Source: Fluviibacter sp964498255 (GTDB taxonomy: Bacteria; Pseudomonadota; Gammaproteobacteria; Burkholderiales; Rhodocyclaceae). From it: DNA of 64,000 bases. How positions within the stretch are numbered: position 1 is the first letter of the stretch; every line of letters begins with the position of its first letter. This document shows positions 1 through 9,328 of this stretch, one piece after another. The stretch lies in NCBI GenBank assembly GCA_964498255.1, contig CAZCGW010000005.1, positions 66,197 to 130,196 on the forward strand, given 5' to 3'. Below the pieces are notes generated by a model. That model was not told the DNA's origin. It saw only the letters and a list, made by a program, of their open reading frames with translations, and did not search any database. The position numbers and the translations under genes were made by a program.

Positions 1-39
1 ATTGCTGACATCGAAAGCCTGATGTCCGACACGCCATGA
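1..39 (+). CDS. 3' end of an upstream gene (possibly pepP)
   Basis: The first 12 codons stay open and end in TGA at 37-39, giving the tail IADIESLMSDTP. The stop overlaps the ATG of the next gene as ATGA, so the two are probably translationally coupled. In many proteobacteria the gene just before ubiH is the Xaa-Pro aminopeptidase pepP. The short acidic tail would fit that enzyme, but 12 residues cannot prove it, so the identity rests on context alone. Confidence 0.45.
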   Translation: MADIESLMSDTP

Positions 40-1253
40 TCGCCCCCACTGGAAGTGCAACCGAGGAATACGACATCGTCATCCTGGGTGCCGGCCCCGT
101 AGGCAGCACGCTGGCGCTTTTATTAGCAGGTACACGACATCGCGTACTCCTTCTGGAACAGCGCAACCTGGACGCCGGACAGACAGATCCACGCGCACTG
201 GCGCTTTCCGAAGGCGCACGCCAACTGCTAGCGCCTGAGAACGCCTGGCCCACACCTACCGGCCAAGGCGATGGGCGCTGTACGCCGATTGAAACGATTC
301 ATATTTCACAGAACGGCGGATTCGGCCGTACATTGATTGATCGTAAAGATTACCGCCTGCCCGCACTCGGCTACGTTGTACGTTATGGCGCACTGATGCG
401 CTGCCTGCACAATGCCTTGCATGCGGCCATCACTCGAAACCCGGGACAACTTTCCTGCCAGGACAATATCCGCGCCGAGATCGTTGAGCAACCCGTTGAT
501 AGCGATTCTTTTTTCCGGGCACTACAGTACGGCGACCGGACGATTCGGACAAGGCTTATCGTTCATGCCGAAGGCACACCACCTGATGAGAGCACGGGTG
601 TCATTGCCCGAGGTTACGGTCAACGCGCACTCATTTTTGAGGCGGGTCTGGCAGAAAGCCATCAGCAACGGGCTTGGGAACGCTTTACACCCCAAGGGCC
701 GTTAGCTCTGTTGCCGGTAGATGGGCTGAATGGCAAACGTGTTTCCGTGGTTTACACCGTGCCAGAAACTGAGGCCGAAGCTTTACTGCAACTGGATGAC
801 ACAGCCATTCTGCAACGCATAAAGTCCGCGATTGGCCCGCATACACGCTTTACGGATGTCGGCCCACGCGCCAGTTTCCCGTTGAAGCTGCGCTTACGCC
901 AACCCGCTCTGGACAATCGTGAACTCTGGATCGGCAATGCGGCACAAACCCTACACCCGGTATCCGGCCAGGGCTTTAACCTCGGGTTGCGCGATGCTGC
1001 CCTTCTCGCACAGCATTTGCGCAACGCCTTAGATCCCGGGTCCGCCCATACACTCACCCCCTACGCCCGTGGCCGACAACTGGATCGCTACGGTGCAGCG
1101 TTATTCACCGATGGCATTGTGCGTGCGTTTTCGACGCCATTACCGCTGTTGAATGCGGTACGCGGCATTGGTTTGAGTGCCTTAGATCTAGTAAGTCCGC
1201 TTCGCCACTTCGTGGCTCGCCGCATGATCTGGGGCGCACGAGCCTGGCCTTGA
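36..1253 (+). CDS. ubiH: UbiH/VisC-family FAD-dependent monooxygenase
   Basis: This is a 405-residue flavoprotein hydroxylase of the UbiH/UbiF/VisC family, which adds hydroxyl groups to the ring of ubiquinone precursors at the inner membrane. The N-terminal Rossmann motif GAGPVG lies at residues 18-23. The second FAD motif, with the family pattern H-P-x-x-G-Q-G-x-N-L-G-x-R-D, lies at about residues 308-321. The length is normal. The start overlaps the previous stop (ATGA), as expected for a pepP-ubiH type operon. Which ring position it modifies (UbiH, UbiF or a broad UbiM-like activity) cannot be told from sequence alone. Confidence 0.88.
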   Translation: MIAPTGSATEEYDIVILGAGPVGSTLALLLAGTRHRVLLLEQRNLDAGQTDPRALALSEGARQLLAPENAWPTPTGQGDGRCTPIETIHISQNGGFGRTLIDRKDYRLPALGYVVRYGALMRCLHNALHAAITRNPGQLSCQDNIRAEIVEQPVDSDSFFRALQYGDRTIRTRLIVHAEGTPPDESTGVIARGYGQRALIFEAGLAESHQQRAWERFTPQGPLALLPVDGLNGKRVSVVYTVPETEAEALLQLDDTAILQRIKSAIGPHTRFTDVGPRASFPLKLRLRQPALDNRELWIGNAAQTLHPVSGQGFNLGLRDAALLAQHLRNALDPGSAHTLTPYARGRQLDRYGAALFTDGIVRAFSTPLPLLNAVRGIGLSALDLVSPLRHFVARRMIWGARAWP

Positions 1254-1327
1254 GGCCCGAGCCCGTTAACGCGCATCGCGCCACAACAAAACTGACTAAA
1301 ATTTAGGCAAATTTATCAATTTCGGGT

Positions 1328-1333
1328 TATAAT
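1328..1333 (+). promoter_or_regulatory. Candidate -10 box for dusB-fis
   Basis: A perfect TATAAT sits 28 bases before the dusB start codon, in an AT-rich intergenic stretch after ubiH. No good -35 hexamer is visible at 16-18 bases upstream, so the promoter may depend on an activator. The leader would be only about 20 bases and lacks a clear Shine-Dalgarno sequence. Confidence 0.5.
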
Positions 1334-1361
1334 ACAAGGCTTTCCTTCACGCCTTCCCGTC

Positions 1362-2393
1362 ATGGATTTTGTCGGTTATCACCTTCGAAACAATCTGTTC
1401 GTTGCTCCGATGGCAGGAGTAACCGATCGGCCTTTCCGTCAGCTCTGTAAAAAGCTGGGCGCGGGGCTGGCTGTATCGGAAATGGTGACCTCCAATTCCT
1501 TGCTCTATGGCAGCGCAAAAACCCAGCGTCGCGCCAATCATGATGGCGAAGTCGCCCCGATTTCGGTACAAATTGCTGGCGCCGACCCGGCCATGATGGC
1601 GGAAGCCGCCAAATACAACGCGGATCGCGGCGCCCAGATCATAGACATCAATATGGGTTGTCCGGCCAAGAAAGTCTGTAATGTCATGGCCGGCTCTGCG
1701 CTGCTGCAACATGAGAGCCTGGTTGCCAAAATCCTTTCAACCGTTGTGAGCGCTGTACCGGACACCCCGGTCACTCTAAAGATTCGTACCGGTTGGAATG
1801 TCGACAATAAGAATGCGCCTGCGATCCTGAAGATCGCAGAAGAAAGCGGTATCCGGGCACTGGCCGTGCATGGTCGTACCCGCTGTCAGCAATACCGAGG
1901 TGAAGCCGAATTCGATACGATTGCCGCCGTCAAGGCCGCGGCACGGATTCCGGTCATTGCTAACGGAGATATCACCACCCCTGAAAAGGCCAAGGCCGTA
2001 CTCGAAAAAACTGGAGCCGATGGCGTTATGATCGGCCGCGCCGCACAGGGCCGCCCATGGATCTTCCGAGAAATCGAACACTATCTGGCGACCGGCGAAA
2101 AACTGGCACCACCTGCGGTCTCGGAAATTCAGTCGATACTGCTGGAGCATCTAGAGGATCTTTATGGTTTCTATGGCACCGAAACCGGTGTGCGCGTGGC
2201 ACGTAAACATATCTCCTGGTACACCAAAGGTCTGAATGGTTCTGCAGCATTCCGGCACCAGATGAATCGTCTGGATTCAGTCACTGAACAGCGCGCTATG
2301 GTGCATGACTTTTTTAGCGGCCTGGGACAACGTCACGAACACCTGGTCTACGACGTCAGCAGCGATGGCAACGAAGAGGAGCTGGCCGCATGA
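1362..2393 (+). CDS. dusB: tRNA-dihydrouridine synthase B
   Basis: The 343-residue protein reduces specific uridines in the D-loop of tRNA to dihydrouridine, using FMN and NADPH. The N-terminal FMN-binding segment APMAGVTDRPFR lies at residues 15-26. The catalytic cysteine is C100 in the motif NMGCPAKKV, which is characteristic of the DusB branch. A later GVMIGRAAQGRPW segment closes the TIM barrel before the helical tRNA-binding domain. It overlaps fis by four bases (ATGA), the classic dusB-fis operon arrangement. Confidence 0.96.
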   Translation: MDFVGYHLRNNLFVAPMAGVTDRPFRQLCKKLGAGLAVSEMVTSNSLLYGSAKTQRRANHDGEVAPISVQIAGADPAMMAEAAKYNADRGAQIIDINMGCPAKKVCNVMAGSALLQHESLVAKILSTVVSAVPDTPVTLKIRTGWNVDNKNAPAILKIAEESGIRALAVHGRTRCQQYRGEAEFDTIAAVKAAARIPVIANGDITTPEKAKAVLEKTGADGVMIGRAAQGRPWIFREIEHYLATGEKLAPPAVSEIQSILLEHLEDLYGFYGTETGVRVARKHISWYTKGLNGSAAFRHQMNRLDSVTEQRAMVHDFFSGLGQRHEHLVYDVSSDGNEEELAA

Positions 2394-2632
2394 GCACCCA
2401 GAAACCTTCGGAATTAGCCCAAGCGGTTACCACCGCGCTGGAAAAGTATTTCACCGAACTCAATGGCGAATCGCCTAGCGCCGTCTATGACATGGTGCTT
2501 ACCTGTGTAGAGCGCCCAATGCTTGAGATTGTGATGCGCCAGGCAGGCAATAATCAAACCGTTGCCGCTCATATTCTGGGCATTAACCGCAATACGCTCC
2601 GCAAAAAGCTGTCTGATCACGGACTGCTCTGA
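2390..2632 (+). CDS. fis: DNA-binding protein Fis
   Basis: Fis is a nucleoid-associated protein that bends DNA and tunes transcription of stable RNA and many other genes. This copy has 80 residues, shorter at the N terminus than the 98-residue enterobacterial form but usual for betaproteobacteria. The C-terminal helix-turn-helix is clear (VAAHILGINRNTLRKKL, about residues 58-74). It is co-transcribed with dusB and starts inside the dusB stop codon. purH follows 35 bases later, so read-through into purine synthesis is possible. Confidence 0.95.
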   Translation: MSTQKPSELAQAVTTALEKYFTELNGESPSAVYDMVLTCVERPMLEIVMRQAGNNQTVAAHILGINRNTLRKKLSDHGLL

Positions 2633-2667
2633 AACACTTTCTTCTTTGAACCTACCGTATCCTCATC

Positions 2668-4272
2668 ATGAAAATTCGTCAGGCCCTACTCTCCGTTTCC
2701 GATAAAACAGGCGTTCTCGAGTTCGCCAAAGCACTCAACGCCCAAGGCGTTGCACTGCTATCCACCGGGGGCACGGCAAAACTACTCCGTGATGCAGGTC
2801 TGGCCGTCACCGAAATAGGTGATTACACTGGCTTCCCTGAAATGCTCGATGGTCGTGTAAAAACACTGCACCCGAAAGTGCACGGCGGCATTCTGGCGCG
2901 CCGCGATCTGGCTGCACACATGGCAACGATTGAGCAACATGGCATTCCGATGATCGATCTGGTTTGCGTCAATCTGTACCCGTTCCGGGAGACTGTGGCC
3001 AGGGCAGGTGTAACGCTGGAAGATGCCATCGAAAACATCGATATCGGCGGCCCGGCCATGGTGCGTTCGTCGGCCAAAAACTATAACGGCGTTGCGATTG
3101 TGACTGATCCGGTCGATTACAACAGCCTGATCGAAGAAATGAAGGCCAACGATGGCGCGCTATCGCTAAGCACCCGTTTCGGTTTAGCCAAGAAGGCTTT
3201 TACACATACTGCACGCTATGACTCAGCCATCGCCAACTGGCTGACCGGTCTGGATGCTGATGCCGAAACCAAGCCGGCAGAAGCAGCCCCTGCGCCGTCG
3301 ATCTTCCCGAGCCATCTGCAACTGGCTTTTGATCGTGCCGAAACATTGCGCTATGGCGAAAATCCACTACAAAAAGCTGCTTTCTACCGAGACAGTAGCC
3401 CAACCGCTGGCGCAATTGCCAACTTCACGCAGCATGGTGGCAAAGAGTTGTCGTACAACAACATCGCCGATGCCGATGCGGCCTGGGAATGTGTAAAGAC
3501 TTTCCGCGAACCCGCCTGTGTAATCGTTAAACACGCCAACCCATGCGGTGTCGCTGTCGATACGCAACTGCTCAAGGCGTATGAAAAGGCCTTCCAGACC
3601 GATCCGACCTCTGCTTTCGGCGGCATCATTGCTTTCAACGGCACCGTTGATGTCGATGTAATTGAAGCCATGAACGAACGCAAGCATTTCGTTGAGGTGC
3701 TGATTGCACCAGCATTTACGGCTGCCGCTATGGCGCTGCTGAATGCCAAAGCCAACCTGCGCGTTCTGACGGTACCGCTCCCCGTAGGCGATAGCCCCGT
3801 GTATCACGCACTTGAAATGAAGCGCGTTGGTGGCGGACTACTCGTACAGACGCCTGATGCTTTTAATGTGCAGGCATCGGATCTCAAAGTCGTTACCAAA
3901 GTACAGCCCACCCCCTCGCAAATCGCCGATCTGCTTTTTGCTTACCGCGTTGCAAAATTCGTTAAATCGAATGCTATAGTCTTCTGCGGTAACGGCATGA
4001 CGCTCGGCGTTGGTGCCGGCCAGATGTCCCGAGTTGACTCAACCCGTATCGCTGCCATCAAAGCAGCCAATGCCAAACTCTCTTTGGCCGGCTCCGTTGT
4101 GGCCTCTGATGCGTTCTTCCCGTTCCGTGACGGCGTTGATGTACTGGCAGAAGCTGGTGCCAAAGCCGTTATCCAACCGGGCGGTTCTATGCGTGACGAA
4201 GAGGTCATCGCAGCTGCTGACGAACATGGTCTGGCCATGGTCGTTACCGGTGCGCGCCACTTCCGCCACTAA
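2668..4272 (+). CDS. purH: Bifunctional AICAR formyltransferase / IMP cyclohydrolase
   Basis: PurH carries out the last two steps of IMP synthesis in the cytoplasm: formylation of AICAR with 10-formyl-tetrahydrofolate and closure of the ring. The 534-residue length is typical. The N-terminal methylglyoxal-synthase-like cyclohydrolase domain (about 1-130) contains LSTGGTAKLLRDAG and LDGRVKTLHPKVHGGIL. The transformylase domain has the KHANPCG motif at about residues 288-294. It follows fis on the same strand and precedes pagP and purD. Confidence 0.97.
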   Translation: MKIRQALLSVSDKTGVLEFAKALNAQGVALLSTGGTAKLLRDAGLAVTEIGDYTGFPEMLDGRVKTLHPKVHGGILARRDLAAHMATIEQHGIPMIDLVCVNLYPFRETVARAGVTLEDAIENIDIGGPAMVRSSAKNYNGVAIVTDPVDYNSLIEEMKANDGALSLSTRFGLAKKAFTHTARYDSAIANWLTGLDADAETKPAEAAPAPSIFPSHLQLAFDRAETLRYGENPLQKAAFYRDSSPTAGAIANFTQHGGKELSYNNIADADAAWECVKTFREPACVIVKHANPCGVAVDTQLLKAYEKAFQTDPTSAFGGIIAFNGTVDVDVIEAMNERKHFVEVLIAPAFTAAAMALLNAKANLRVLTVPLPVGDSPVYHALEMKRVGGGLLVQTPDAFNVQASDLKVVTKVQPTPSQIADLLFAYRVAKFVKSNAIVFCGNGMTLGVGAGQMSRVDSTRIAAIKAANAKLSLAGSVVASDAFFPFRDGVDVLAEAGAKAVIQPGGSMRDEEVIAAADEHGLAMVVTGARHFRH

Positions 4273-4301
4273 TTCAGATTAACCATTCAGTAGCCACCGC
4301 C

Positions 4302-4988
4302 ATGAATCGTTCACGCCTCATTACCGCCCTTCTGACAGCACTGTCCCTAAGCTGTGCGCCTGCCTTTGCAGACGAAGCGCCTGATGCCACTGCCGCAACT
4401 TCTGCAGATAGCCCATCAAGCACGACGGCTCCAAGCAGCACACCTCAAAGTGTGGTCGTTGTAGGCTCGCCTAACTCGAGTGAAAGCACTGAAAGCAAAT
4501 CCTGGTACGCCTCTGCCTGGGACACGGCAGGACAGCACCTGTCAGATCTCTGGACCAAAGGCGATGTAGAACTCTACGTACCCTTCTGGAGCTACCATTT
4601 GCCTTATGCTTACAGCCCTGAAAAGCGTGCGAGCTATACCGAATACCCTGCCGGCGGTGGCTTGGGCAAAGGCTGGTATAACGCAAGCGGCAACTGGGAA
4701 GGCGTGTATGTCATGGGCTTCCAGGATTCACACGCGCAACCGATGTATATGGCAGGTTATGGTTGGGTACCTACGTGGAACCCGATCAATGAACAATCGC
4801 GCATTGGTATAGGCGCTACCGTTTTCCTATTCATGCGCTCAGACATCAACGGGTACGCACCAACGCCTGGCATTTTGCCAATGGCCACAGTGGGTTATGG
4901 CCCAGTAGATGTTCAGGTCGCTTACATCCCCGGTGGTGAGGGTAATGGTAACGTCCTGTTCTGGTGGGCCAAGTACTCATTCAAATAA
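4302..4988 (+). CDS. pagP: Lipid A palmitoyltransferase PagP
   Basis: PagP is an outer-membrane beta-barrel enzyme that moves a palmitate chain from phospholipid to lipid A, which raises resistance to cationic peptides. The 228-residue precursor has a signal peptide ending at about AFA-D (residues 21-24). A low-complexity Ser/Thr/Pro linker follows (about 28-65), and then the barrel. The three catalytic residues of the family can be placed: H99 in the WSYHLPYAY segment, and D142-S143 in GFQDSHAQ. Other family marks are YPAGGGLG and VGYGPVDVQVAYIPG. The linker is much longer than in the E. coli enzyme. Confidence 0.93.
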   Translation: MNRSRLITALLTALSLSCAPAFADEAPDATAATSADSPSSTTAPSSTPQSVVVVGSPNSSESTESKSWYASAWDTAGQHLSDLWTKGDVELYVPFWSYHLPYAYSPEKRASYTEYPAGGGLGKGWYNASGNWEGVYVMGFQDSHAQPMYMAGYGWVPTWNPINEQSRIGIGATVFLFMRSDINGYAPTPGILPMATVGYGPVDVQVAYIPGGEGNGNVLFWWAKYSFK

Positions 4989-5030
4989 TTCGCTGTAGGC
5001 ATTAACCCATTTAATTCGCAGGATCGCTTC

Positions 5031-6308
5031 ATGAAAATTCTCGTTGTTGGCTCCGGTGGTCGTGAACACGCTCTCGCCTGGAAACTGGCTCAATCTGCTG
5101 GTGTACAAAAAGTCTATGTTGCCCCGGGCAATGCAGGTACGGCACGCGAAGCCGCTCTCGAAAACCTACCCATCACAGACATTCATGCGCTGGCTGATTT
5201 TGCTGCCGAAAATAAAGTCCACCTGACAGTTGTTGGGCCGGAGGCGCCACTTGCCGCAGGAATCGTTGATGTATTCCGCGAGCGTGGCCTGAAAATTTTT
5301 GGCCCAACCAAAGCAGCCGCTCAACTGGAAAGTTCGAAAGACTTTGCCAAGCGCTTTATGGCGCGCCACAAGATTCCTACCGCTGGTTTCGAAACATTCA
5401 CAGACGCCACCGCAGCGCACGCGTACATAGACCGCCAGGGTGCGCCGATTGTCATCAAAGCGGATGGTCTCGCGGCTGGTAAAGGTGTCGTCGTTGCTAT
5501 GGATCTTGCTGAAGCACATGCCGCTATTGACGACATGCTCTCTGGTAACAAACTGGGCAGCGCTGGCGCCCGTGTGGTCATTGAAGACTTCCTTGACGGG
5601 GAAGAAGCCAGTTTCATCGTTCTCGTCGACGGCAAAAATGTCCTGCCGATGGCAACAAGCCAGGATCACAAACGCATCGGCGATGGCGATACCGGACCGA
5701 ACACAGGAGGCATGGGTGCCTACTCACCCGCCCCCGTAGTAACGCCGGAAGTTCATGAAAAAGCGATGCGCGACATCATTCTACCGACCGTGCGCGGGAT
5801 GGAAGCCGATGGCATTCCATTTACGGGCTTCCTCTACGCCGGCCTGATGATCGGCAAAGACGGCTCGGTAAAAACACTCGAGTTCAACGCCCGCATGGGT
5901 GACCCGGAAACGCAGCCAATCATGATGCGTTTGAAATCAGATGCCGTCAAAATGTTCGAGCATGCCATCGATGGCACCCTCGACAAAACCAATACGGAAT
6001 GGGATAGCCGTGTAGCACTAGGGATTGTTCTGGCAGCAGCGAACTACCCAGAGACGCCACGCAAGGGTGACGTTATTCACGGTCTGCCAGCTGGTAACTC
6101 AGCCGGTGAAGACGCCCATGTGTTCCACGCGGGCACCACCGATGAAAACGGCCAGGTTGTCACGAACGGTGGTCGTGTCTTGTGCGTTACCGCACTGGGC
6201 GAGAACGTAGCGCAGGCGCAGAAGCGTGCTTATGAAGCGGTAGCGTCGATTCAGTTTGATGGTATGCAGTACCGCAAGGACATTGGCTACCGCGCCATTA
6301 ATCGTTAA
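5031..6308 (+). CDS. purD: Phosphoribosylamine-glycine ligase
   Basis: PurD joins glycine to phosphoribosylamine with ATP to give GAR, an early purine step. The 425 residues show the N-terminal segment KILVVGSGGREHALAWKL. The ATP-grasp core contains IKADGLAAGKGVVVA and the metal-binding stretch EFNARMGDPETQ (about residues 283-294). It lies 42 bases after pagP and 11 bases before hemF, so all are probably read together. Confidence 0.97.
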   Translation: MKILVVGSGGREHALAWKLAQSAGVQKVYVAPGNAGTAREAALENLPITDIHALADFAAENKVHLTVVGPEAPLAAGIVDVFRERGLKIFGPTKAAAQLESSKDFAKRFMARHKIPTAGFETFTDATAAHAYIDRQGAPIVIKADGLAAGKGVVVAMDLAEAHAAIDDMLSGNKLGSAGARVVIEDFLDGEEASFIVLVDGKNVLPMATSQDHKRIGDGDTGPNTGGMGAYSPAPVVTPEVHEKAMRDIILPTVRGMEADGIPFTGFLYAGLMIGKDGSVKTLEFNARMGDPETQPIMMRLKSDAVKMFEHAIDGTLDKTNTEWDSRVALGIVLAAANYPETPRKGDVIHGLPAGNSAGEDAHVFHAGTTDENGQVVTNGGRVLCVTALGENVAQAQKRAYEAVASIQFDGMQYRKDIGYRAINR

Positions 6309-6319
6309 CAGGCCTAGCC

Positions 6320-7252
6320 ATGCAGATGCTGACGGGCGCTGAACGCTCCACCGCAGTCCAGACCTACCTCCAGGATCTCCAATCCCGGATTGTCCAGTCC
6401 TTATCAGCGCTAGACGGACAAGCCTTCCGAAGCGATAGCTGGACGCGCCCTGCGGGTGGCGGTGGCACGTCCTGTCTGATCGAACAAGGCAACCTCATAG
6501 AGCGCGGCGGCGTGAACTTTTCCCATGTAATGGGCGAGCAGCTGCCACCCTCGGCGTCTGCTCATCGGGCAGAACTCGCAGGGAGACCGTACGAAGCCAT
6601 GGGCGTTTCTCTGGTCATGCATCCGCGCAACCCCTATTGCCCTACAGCGCACATGAATGTGCGTTACTTTGTCGCGCACCCACCCAAAGACCAGCCAGAT
6701 GCAGACCCTGTTTTCTGGTTTGGCGGCGGCATGGACTTAACGCCTTATTACGGTTTTCGCGAAGATGCTGTGCATTTTCACGAAACGTGTCGTGACGCTT
6801 TGGCCTCGCATGGTGATGTGTACTATCCGAGCTTTAAAGCTTGGTGTGATCAATACTTCTTCCTGAAACACCGCAATGAAGCGCGAGGTGTTGGCGGGAT
6901 CTTTTACGATGACCTGAACGAACCCGGTTTTGATGCCAGCTTTGCGTTAACGCGTTCGGTAGGCGATGCCTTCGTCTCAGCCTATGCCCCATTATTGGAA
7001 CGACGTAGAGATATTCCATGGGGTGAACGCGAACGCGACTTCCAGGCCTATCGCCGTGGCCGCTACGTAGAATTTAATCTGGTATTCGACAGGGGCACAC
7101 TGTTTGGTCTTCAGTCAGGCGGCCGGACCGAATCGATTCTGATGTCGATGCCCCCCATCGTGAAGTGGCGCTACGACTGGCAGCCGGAAGCTGGTTCACC
7201 GGAAGCTGCTCTATATACCGACTTTCTACCGCATCAGGACTGGCTGGCTTAG
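6320..7252 (+). CDS. hemF: Oxygen-dependent coproporphyrinogen III oxidase
   Basis: HemF decarboxylates two propionate side chains of coproporphyrinogen III with oxygen to give protoporphyrinogen IX in heme synthesis. The 310-residue sequence has the family blocks SAHRAELAGRPYEAMGVSLV, HMNVRYF, WFGGGMDLTPYYGF and GRYVEFNLVFDRGTLFGLQSGGR. Presence of this form implies growth with oxygen. The gene faces the hemCDXY operon across a short intergenic region that holds a 54-bp repeat. Confidence 0.97.
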   Translation: MQMLTGAERSTAVQTYLQDLQSRIVQSLSALDGQAFRSDSWTRPAGGGGTSCLIEQGNLIERGGVNFSHVMGEQLPPSASAHRAELAGRPYEAMGVSLVMHPRNPYCPTAHMNVRYFVAHPPKDQPDADPVFWFGGGMDLTPYYGFREDAVHFHETCRDALASHGDVYYPSFKAWCDQYFFLKHRNEARGVGGIFYDDLNEPGFDASFALTRSVGDAFVSAYAPLLERRRDIPWGERERDFQAYRRGRYVEFNLVFDRGTLFGLQSGGRTESILMSMPPIVKWRYDWQPEAGSPEAALYTDFLPHQDWLA

Positions 7253-7276
7253 TACACGCTATTGCGCAGGCTCGGC

Positions 7277-7330
7277 ACACGGGGCAAGCCCGGCTCTCAT
7301 AGCGCAAGCGCTCGAAATCGAGCCAAACTT
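7277..7330. repeat. 54-bp dispersed repeat, copy 1
   Basis: This 54-base stretch is identical to 40392-40445. It lies between the convergent ends of hemF and hemY. It contains several short inverted repeats: GGGC/GCCC, AGCG/CGCT and GCTCG/CGAGC. A GGGG near the left edge can pair with a CCCC just past the right edge, closing a branched fold. The look is of a REP-like intergenic palindromic element or a small structured RNA rather than a coding sequence. Confidence 0.8.
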
Positions 7331-7355
7331 ACCCCATGCACCGATCATTAAATGC

Positions 7356-8243
7356 TTAGCGAATTTTCTGCGTCTCAATAAAATCGCGCGCCTTGGTTGT
7401 CCATTGATCTGCCACCATACGGCTCAACATCGTATCCGCAGCATCTAGCAAATCAGCATCACATTCACTGTGTGGCACTTGAACCAGATACATGACAAAA
7501 CGCTCCTGATCACTACGATAGTGCCTCAGGTTACCCAGATGTGCCTGACGGCGGCAGCTCGCCAAAAAGTTCTGAGACAAGCCATCTCTGGGGCGCAACG
7601 AACGCACTTGTAATAACACGTCCTCCCAGCGTTCTGTACCGAGCAGCGCTCGAAGTTCAGTACGCAAACTTGCCGTGCTTCTAGGCGGTTTAACTTCGTG
7701 CTGCGCCAAGATGAGCACTTGCAACGCTGCATCAAACTGACGACGCGCAACCAGCATCTCGGCTTCCTGCTGCAAACGTGCGGCAACTAATGCACGATCA
7801 TCAGCATCTACACGACCAAGCCAGACAGCGGCTCTATCCTGGTCATCCAGACCCTGAGCCGCGCGCGCCGCCAGCATATCTGCATAGCCCGTAGCAAAGC
7901 CCAGTTTGCGCGAGCGTTCGGCTGCCTTAATTGATGCCTCAAAATGCCCTTCCAGTAACAGCCGCAATGACGACAGAAATGTCTGCTCCCCCTTACGCTG
8001 CCGGCGCAAGGCTCGGTAACGCGCAATCCGCCCCGGCAATCGCAAAGTTCCTTGCAACAGCTTAAGCAAAAACGCACCCACCAGGAGCGTGCTGAGGACG
8101 GCCAACACAAGAAAATTCAGCGACATCTCGATACGCCAGGACGAGAGGACAATCAGGGCATAGCCATCATTCTGATGCATCAGATCAGCAACAACGACCG
8201 CCAGCGTTCCAAGCGCTAGCCCCCAAACCAGCAACTTTTTCAT
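7356..8243 (-). CDS. hemY: HemY, heme biosynthesis-associated TPR protein
   Basis: The 295-residue protein has two N-terminal membrane segments (about 3-20 and 39-62) followed by a helical TPR-like region facing the periplasm or cytoplasmic surface. Proteobacterial HemY is not the protoporphyrinogen oxidase of Gram-positive bacteria. Its exact role is unsettled but it is thought to help organise late heme synthesis. It overlaps hemX by four bases (ATGA) and is last in the hemCDXY operon. It is about 100 residues shorter than the E. coli protein, as in other betaproteobacteria. Confidence 0.85.
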   Translation of the reverse strand: MKKLLVWGLALGTLAVVVADLMHQNDGYALIVLSSWRIEMSLNFLVLAVLSTLLVGAFLLKLLQGTLRLPGRIARYRALRRQRKGEQTFLSSLRLLLEGHFEASIKAAERSRKLGFATGYADMLAARAAQGLDDQDRAAVWLGRVDADDRALVAARLQQEAEMLVARRQFDAALQVLILAQHEVKPPRSTASLRTELRALLGTERWEDVLLQVRSLRPRDGLSQNFLASCRRQAHLGNLRHYRSDQERFVMYLVQVPHSECDADLLDAADTMLSRMVADQWTTKARDFIETQKIR

Positions 8244-9328
8244 TCAGATGCTCCTTTGGACTTGGCGTCACTCTGAGAGGTCACTTCTGTCACAGGCGTA
8301 TCTGTTACTGGCAATGGTTCGCCTGATACTGCAGCACGAGCTGCCGCCAAAGCGGTACGCGTTGCATCAAGACTCAGCGCCGATGGCTCGATATTCAACG
8401 CGGCCAGACGCTGCAGTATTGATAAATCAGTCTTAACGAGGGCATTGCTTCCATCACAGTATTTCTCGATCCAGAGACGCGCCTGGCTCAGTGTCTGCTG
8501 ATAGATTGCCGTATTACGCTGAACTAATGCATGGCGCGCATCCAGAAGAAGCAAGCGCAAACCCTGTTGCAAAAATACCCGTTGCTCGGGAGCAATCAGC
8601 GCTGTCTCAGCACGATCCAGCCGCTGAACACGTACCATGCCCCGGATGGACTGCCAGAGTTCTTCAACGATGCCTGCCACCACCAGACGCGCTTTATCCA
8701 TAAGGGTGTCCGCTGAGGATACCGCTGGCGCCTCATAGGGCACAGACTCGGTCTGGGGCAAACGACGATCCTGTACCAACGGCATTTGATTGATGCTGGC
8801 AATCACGCCATCAAGCTGCTCGATGCTCTCGCGCAGATCAGTCATTTGTTGAGACTTAATCTCTGCCTGATCTCGAGCCATGGCCAGTCGCAAGGCTTGG
8901 GCTGCTGATGTTGGATCATTAGTTAGCGCACTTTGACCCTCTTTAAGCGCATTCACCAGCACTTTGCTATCACCGGTTGCAACCCAGAGCTGCCATCCAG
9001 CATCAACACGCTCTTCGATCCGATCTAGTTGCAGTAAATTGCGCTCTTGTTGAAGCGTCTGACGCAACGATTCAATTTCCTGACGCATTTGTTGCTGGTT
9101 GGTTAATGCCGATTCCAGCGCTGCAAGCCTGCTATCAACCGTTACGACTGTTGTTTCTTCCCGATTCAACCCTTCCCAGAGCCGTAGCGCCCATACTTGC
9201 TGGCCAGCCACACCCAGAACCAGCAAAGCCAGAACAAACACAACCCAGCGACGGCTGCGTGGCGCGCGTTTCTTGTTAGTTTGCTTCGGGTCAATTTTTA
9301 AGTGATCAGCATCTTGGACATCAGTCAT
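8240..9328 (-). CDS. hemX: HemX-like membrane protein
   Basis: The 362 residues begin with a basic cytoplasmic tail, then one membrane helix (about 27-48), then a long helical, probably coiled-coil periplasmic domain with QQMRQEIESLRQTLQQE near residues 98-114. The family is often misnamed uroporphyrinogen-III C-methyltransferase, but no methyltransferase motif is visible. It is coupled to hemD and hemY by four-base overlaps at both ends. It probably acts as a scaffold or regulator in tetrapyrrole synthesis. Confidence 0.85.
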   Translation of the reverse strand: MTDVQDADHLKIDPKQTNKKRAPRSRRWVVFVLALLVLGVAGQQVWALRLWEGLNREETTVVTVDSRLAALESALTNQQQMRQEIESLRQTLQQERNLLQLDRIEERVDAGWQLWVATGDSKVLVNALKEGQSALTNDPTSAAQALRLAMARDQAEIKSQQMTDLRESIEQLDGVIASINQMPLVQDRRLPQTESVPYEAPAVSSADTLMDKARLVVAGIVEELWQSIRGMVRVQRLDRAETALIAPEQRVFLQQGLRLLLLDARHALVQRNTAIYQQTLSQARLWIEKYCDGSNALVKTDLSILQRLAALNIEPSALSLDATRTALAAARAAVSGEPLPVTDTPVTEVTSQSDAKSKGASE